Assembly: GCF_010093535.1 (NCBI RefSeq)
Contig: NW_022985183.1
Location: 1,039,359 to 1,103,358, forward strand
Origin: Lindgomyces ingoldianus
Taxonomy: Eukaryota > Ascomycota > Dothideomycetes > Pleosporales > Lindgomycetaceae
DNA length: 64,000 nucleotides
Direction: 5' to 3'
A program made the translations under genes and the position numbers. Positions 59,860 to 64,000 of this stretch are shown here, piece by piece. Below the pieces are notes generated by a model, which made no database searches, was not told where the DNA came from, and saw only the letters and a program-made list of their open reading frames with translations. The stretch's first letter is position 1, and the number at the start of each line of letters is the position of its first letter.

Positions 59860-61240
59860 ACTTATAATACCTATATTTATTAAGGCTTATTAGAGCTTAA
59901 GCACACTAATAACCTTTTAAAGTGCAATAGCTGCTATAAAAGTAGTAGAGACTGCTATTAAGTAGGTTATTTTAGGGCTGTTTATAGCTGTCTAGGGGTC
60001 TTTAGGGTGCTTCTTAGTTCTTTTTGCTAATTCTTAGGTTGTAGTGCCTAGAGAACTATTGCCTAGTAATTATAACTATTATAAGTACTATTTTTAGTAG
60101 TTTTTTTTAGCTTAAGGCCTAAATTAACTTTAGTAACACTTAAAAGTACCTGCTAGATGTTATTAAAAGTTTTTATAAAAAAGTTAATAAAGTTATTATT
60201 TATTTTAATAAGTTTATAATTTTTAGCTACTTTTTAGACTTTTCTAGGTTTCTTTAAAAGTCTTTAGGGCTTTTTAGAGGTTTTTAGACTAATTCTTGCT
60301 AGGCTTATCTACAGTAAGATAGCTAGTAACGCCCTAACCTCTTTTTATATTAGTAAGAAGGTGTTTAGGGACTTAAGTATTATTAGTCTTAGTAAGGCAA
60401 AGAAAAGGGCATTAGTAAAGTGTAAAAAAAAATAGGTAATAATAATAGCTTAAGACTTTTTTCTTTAGTCTCTAAGTGTGTCTACACTATATGTTCTCTA
60501 ACTTATACCTATCTAGGCTCTTTTAAAGCAGTCTAACTTTATCTAGAGTACTTAGCCTTTTACTACTAATTTTAGTATTTTTTAGGCTTAGGTCCTCTTC
60601 TTTGCTAAAGAATTTTATAAAAGTAAGTAAAGTATATAAAAAACTAACTTTACTTATAATTTTAACACTTTTAACCTTAAGCAAAACATTTTTTAGAGAT
60701 AAAGTAAGTTATTTACTTTTATTTTTAGTTTTTTTAGCTTTTTTTTTTTTTTTACATTAGTCTAGCAGATTTAGGGGTCTCTAGGCCTGTCTAGGCTCTC
60801 TAGAATAGGTTTTACCTTTTCTAAGTTTCTACCTACTATTCTTTTTTTTTTTAAAATAGTTTAGTCTATTTTTACATAGCAGTAGCTTCTCTAGAAATAG
60901 TTATAGCACTTTATACTTTTTTTATATTTTTTTTAGTAGCTTACTTTTTTTTAAGTTTCTTTAGTAAAGTTTAAGCTTTATAGTGCATTTATTCCTCTTT
61001 TTAGAGGTATTTAGGCTAGTTTAGGGGTAATCTAGACTAATCTAGTAGTATTTAAAAATAAGGATAGTAAAAAATAAGCTAAGTTTCTAAAGTTTATAGT
61101 GCTTAAAGGTTTTTTTTAAATATTTTAAGCTTTTATAAAGTTATCTAGTCTAAGTGTATTTTTTTTAGTCTAGTCTTTTTTAGCCTAATTTAGCCTTTTT
61201 TTTTATTATTCTTCTTTATACTAGTAGTTCTACTTATCTC
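59860..61240. other. Mutated stretch between the short ORF and Gypsy-7
   Basis: T-rich, with CTAGG-type motifs like the preceding segment. A plus-strand frame around 60470-60700 shows coding-like runs (SLTYTYLGSFKAV) but no known domain. Confidence 0.4.
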
Positions 61241-63780
61241 TAGAATTTATTTATAGCCTCTTTAAATATGTCTTTTACTAGAAGTAGTTAGTTATTTTTC
61301 TCTCTAAACTCTTTCTAGTATACTCTATATAGCTATATTCCCTTATGCAGCTTTTAGTTTATAATGTAGTCTACATTCTATATATTTGTTTTTGCTTAGG
61401 GTATTACTGTCTTAGCTAGGGGTTATTTATAAGGTAATAAGTAACTTAAAGGTGCTAGCTTAAAAAGGCTAATATAAAATACTAGGTAAATCTAGAAGCT
61501 AGCTAGAAAGTCTAAGTAGTAAAATTAAGTTCTATGTATAGTAAAAACTTTTTAAGGGCTTATATATTTATTGTCTAGCTTTTTTTTTAGCTAGAAAGTA
61601 GTAATGTTCTTAGTGCTAAAGTATACTTAGTTTTTTACTAAGTATATTTTATGTTTATATGTCTTATTATGCTATTACTTCTAGTACTTTTATGCTATTT
61701 TAAGGTGTTTAGCTAGCTTTTACTTAGTCTAAGCTAGTTTATTACTGTCTTAGAGTGCTTATAAAGAAATACTAGCCTTTTTTGCTTATTTTAGCATGTC
61801 TGTAGACAGCAGATCCTTTCTATAAACAGCTTAGAATAGTAATATCCCTATAAAGCTATAAATAGTGTTGTTATAGGCATATTCTATGTTAAAAAGAATC
61901 TCTGCCTAGTTATCTTACTTATAGTTATAGTATATTTAAAGATACTACTTTAATATTTAGTTTTAGCGCTTAGTCTAGCTATTAGTTTATAAGTAAAAAG
62001 TAGTAAAAAAAAAGTCTTTTTATCTTTAAGTAGGCTATAAACATTTTTTAATAAGTAGACATAAATAAAGCTCCCTAGTCTGTTATAATAAAAAAGAGGG
62101 GGCTATAAAGTTTTAAGATTTTCTACCTAAAGGTTTTAGCTAAGGCTGCTGCCTTTAAAGTGCCTCTACTAAAAATATAGTAGGCTATTTTAAAAAAATA
62201 ATTAACTATAACTAGAATACTATTATAGCTTCTTTTATTTAACTAGCTAAGTAGTAGCTCTGTAATAAAATTTATAAAGATATCCTCCTAGATCCTAGAG
62301 AGGACTAGAAGGGGCTAGAGTTCTCTGTATAAGGCATATTAAGGGGATTTTGCGCGTTAGTAGGCCTAGCATGTGCTAAGGTAGTCTTTAGTGTATTACT
62401 GTATACCTAGCTAATAGAAGTCCTTTTATACCTAATAAAAAGTTTTGCTAAATTTAAAATAGCCTACTAAGAGATAGTTATAGTAAGCTTAAAGCGCTTA
62501 GATTTTTACTTTTTTAAGTATATAAGTTTTTTTTTTATAAGTAAAAAGTCTCTTTTTTTTTTAACTACTTACTTACTTAGTTTAGTTAGTTTTTTACATC
62601 TTTTTCTTAAGCTTTTCTTACACCTTTAGTGTGTAGATTTTTCCTAAGCCTTTTTATAATTACTCTTATTAAAAAGCTTTTTAGGCTTTAGGTTTTATCT
62701 ACTATTTTAGCAGTACTTAAAGCTTTTATTATAGTTACTTAAGTAACAGCTACTATTTCTAGCTGTTCTAGGCCCTTCTAGGGTAATCTTGCCCTGTCTA
62801 GCTCTAGTTTATGCTGTAGATTATAAAGTGCTTACTTTTATAATCTTAGGCTGTTCTTATTATTACCTTTTCTGCCTTTTTTATAATTAGGCCTCCTTAA
62901 GGGCCTATTAGTAGAGTGAGTTTTACTTAGTTAATAATAAATTTAGAAGTTAAAAGTAGCTACTTACTTTGCTTACTAAGCTTACCTTTTAGTTAGGGTC
63001 TTAGTAGTTATAAACCTTTAAAGGTTAGCATAGTCTATTAAAAGTTCTATTATGTAGGTAGCTTTTTTTAAATAGTAGCGCTAGTGTTTAAAGCCCTCTA
63101 CTATAGCAAGTAGCTTACTGTTGTAGGTGTTATAGTTACATTCTACTACTATTATTTTACATAAAAAAAAGGCTATAAGGTGCTACTAGTCCTTTTCTGC
63201 CCTATCTAGCCTAGGCTAGCTTAGAATTCCTAAGATTACATATCCTAAGGCATTAGTTTTAACTTAGTAGTGTAGGTTAAAATTAAAATATACTAGTAGT
63301 AGTTTTTTAGCAAATCTACTTTTTAGTTTATTAAAAGTAGACACTACTTAAGAACTTAGCGCTAAAGAGATAAACTTTTTTTTATGTTACTAATAGCCTT
63401 TTTTAGCTAAACCTTAGAGTTATTAAGTAAGCTAGTATAAAAAAGTAGTAATCTATAAAAATCTTTTTATAAAGTGTTAGTAGTAGTTAGTAAACTTTAA
63501 AAAGATCTAGATCTTTTTTATAGTTCTAAAAATTAGCTACCTTTAAATAGCTTTAACTTAGTCCTTCTTTATTTAAACCTCTTTTAAAGTAATAATAAAG
63601 CCTAGGTACTCTACTTTATTTATATAAAATTTATATTTTAAAAGCTTAGTGTATAGCTTATGCTAAAAAAGCTTAGATAAGACTAAGTAAATGTGTTTTT
63701 TATGCTTAACTTTATTTTAAAAGTAGATAAGTATATTATTTAAGTAGATAATTAGCAGAGCTTGCTTTGCTTATTATATT
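61241..63780 (-). mobile_element. Gypsy-7: partial Ty3/gypsy pol on the minus strand
   Basis: Right to left: late RT (SRVPRLYYY-type runs from about 63750), RNase H near 62950-63280, integrase about 61900-62500 and a chromodomain-like region about 61260-61450. The similarity ends abruptly at about 63780, where less mutated sequence begins. The LTRs are not identified; 58876-59682 may be one of them. It differs from the other gypsy copies in the window. Confidence 0.75.
61260..63775 (-). pseudogene. Gypsy-7 RT/RNase H/integrase/chromodomain remnant
   Basis: On the minus strand the integrase part is clearest: AYQRAKSPQYALYRELQPL followed by a FINFITELL core (about 62240-62400). Downstream (leftward) ASFQIYLVFYISLFKLAP (about 61440-61520) corresponds to the family's tail before the chromodomain. 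RT is legible only in pieces and its active-site box falls outside the matched part. It is as densely stopped as the other copies. Confidence 0.75.
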
Positions 63781-64000
63781 CAGGTTTGCAGAACAAAAAG
63801 TTTAGCAGAATCTCCTCTTTTAGACGCGCTAGTTAGTCAGAATTTCTTTAGATAAACCCTAGTAACGCTGTTTCTCTGTCAGCTTATGTGTTTCTTATAT
63901 TCTTTTTTAAAAAAAATGTATACCTAATGTAAGTGCACCTTTATGCTAATTTGCATGCAGTTTGCTCTAGCATGCGTTGTGTAAAACATATTTAAATTAT
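63781..64000. other. Less mutated sequence of unknown origin at the right edge
   Basis: Starts CAGGTTTGCAGAACAAAAAG and keeps TCAG, GTCAGAATTTC and CTGTCAGC, unlike Gypsy-7 to its left. It could be another element or unique DNA that interrupts or truncates Gypsy-7. Confidence 0.4.

Noticed and set aside
1..64000. tRNA, rRNA and riboswitch signals
   Set aside because: No cloverleaf, rRNA core or similar conserved segment was found by eye; a covariance-model scan would be needed to be certain.

Overview
The window looks like an AT-rich, gene-empty block from a filamentous ascomycete (Pezizomycotina) that has been heavily altered by repeat-induced point mutation (RIP) or a RIP-like deamination. 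I cannot name the species. Almost everything recognisable is a broken transposable element. Coding frames can still be followed by eye, but they are full of TAG/TAA stops where the families carry Gln or Trp. I found no intact host gene, tRNA, rRNA or CRISPR array. There is no open frame longer than 117 codons, and none of the longer ones looks real.

Layout, left to right. 1-2956: 3' part of a Ty3/gypsy element (Gypsy-1) ending in a 318-bp LTR. 2957-5401: a Fot1/pogo-like element (family B copy B1) holding a second Fot1/pogo-like element (family A copy A1). 5404-10627: unassigned RIP-altered DNA with a 22-bp minisatellite. 10628-20125: complete but dead Gypsy-2 with GACCT target duplications, holding A2 and a palindromic foldback derivative of family A. 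20198-23387: B2, with a Tc1-like element inserted 3 bp inside its terminal repeat. 23390-25807: unassigned relic. 25808-31307: Gypsy-5 (201-bp LTRs) holding A3. 31996-39506: B3, split by Gypsy-3 (target duplication AACAA). 39507-41751: A-related fragments, a 10-bp minisatellite and truncated A4. 41752-49287: A5, split by Gypsy-4 (target duplication GCTAG). 49290-50625: the main unmutated GC-richer island, with tandem repeats. 50626-58874: A6, split by minus-strand Gypsy-6 (target duplication TCTAA). 58876-64000: an LTR-like segment, a short broken ORF, and minus-strand Gypsy-7.

Gypsy-1, -3 and -4 are one chromovirus family. Gypsy-2 and -6 are a second, related pair that share an LTR core promoter and a block after the chromodomain. 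Fot1-like families A and B share the first 6 bp of their terminal repeats, a CTTTTGCCAAG core and related transposases.

The most interesting signals concern the mutation process. (1) Cytosines appear to be lost almost completely in pyrimidine-C-purine triplets (TCA, CCA, TCG, CCG and complements), while purine-C-purine cytosines (ACA, GCA, ACG, GCG) often survive. (2) The outer ends of whole elements are spared, while their interiors and inward-facing LTR halves are mutated. (3) Active-site Asp codons are repeatedly turned into Asn, which is what that sequence context predicts. All counts and identities here were read by eye and need computing.
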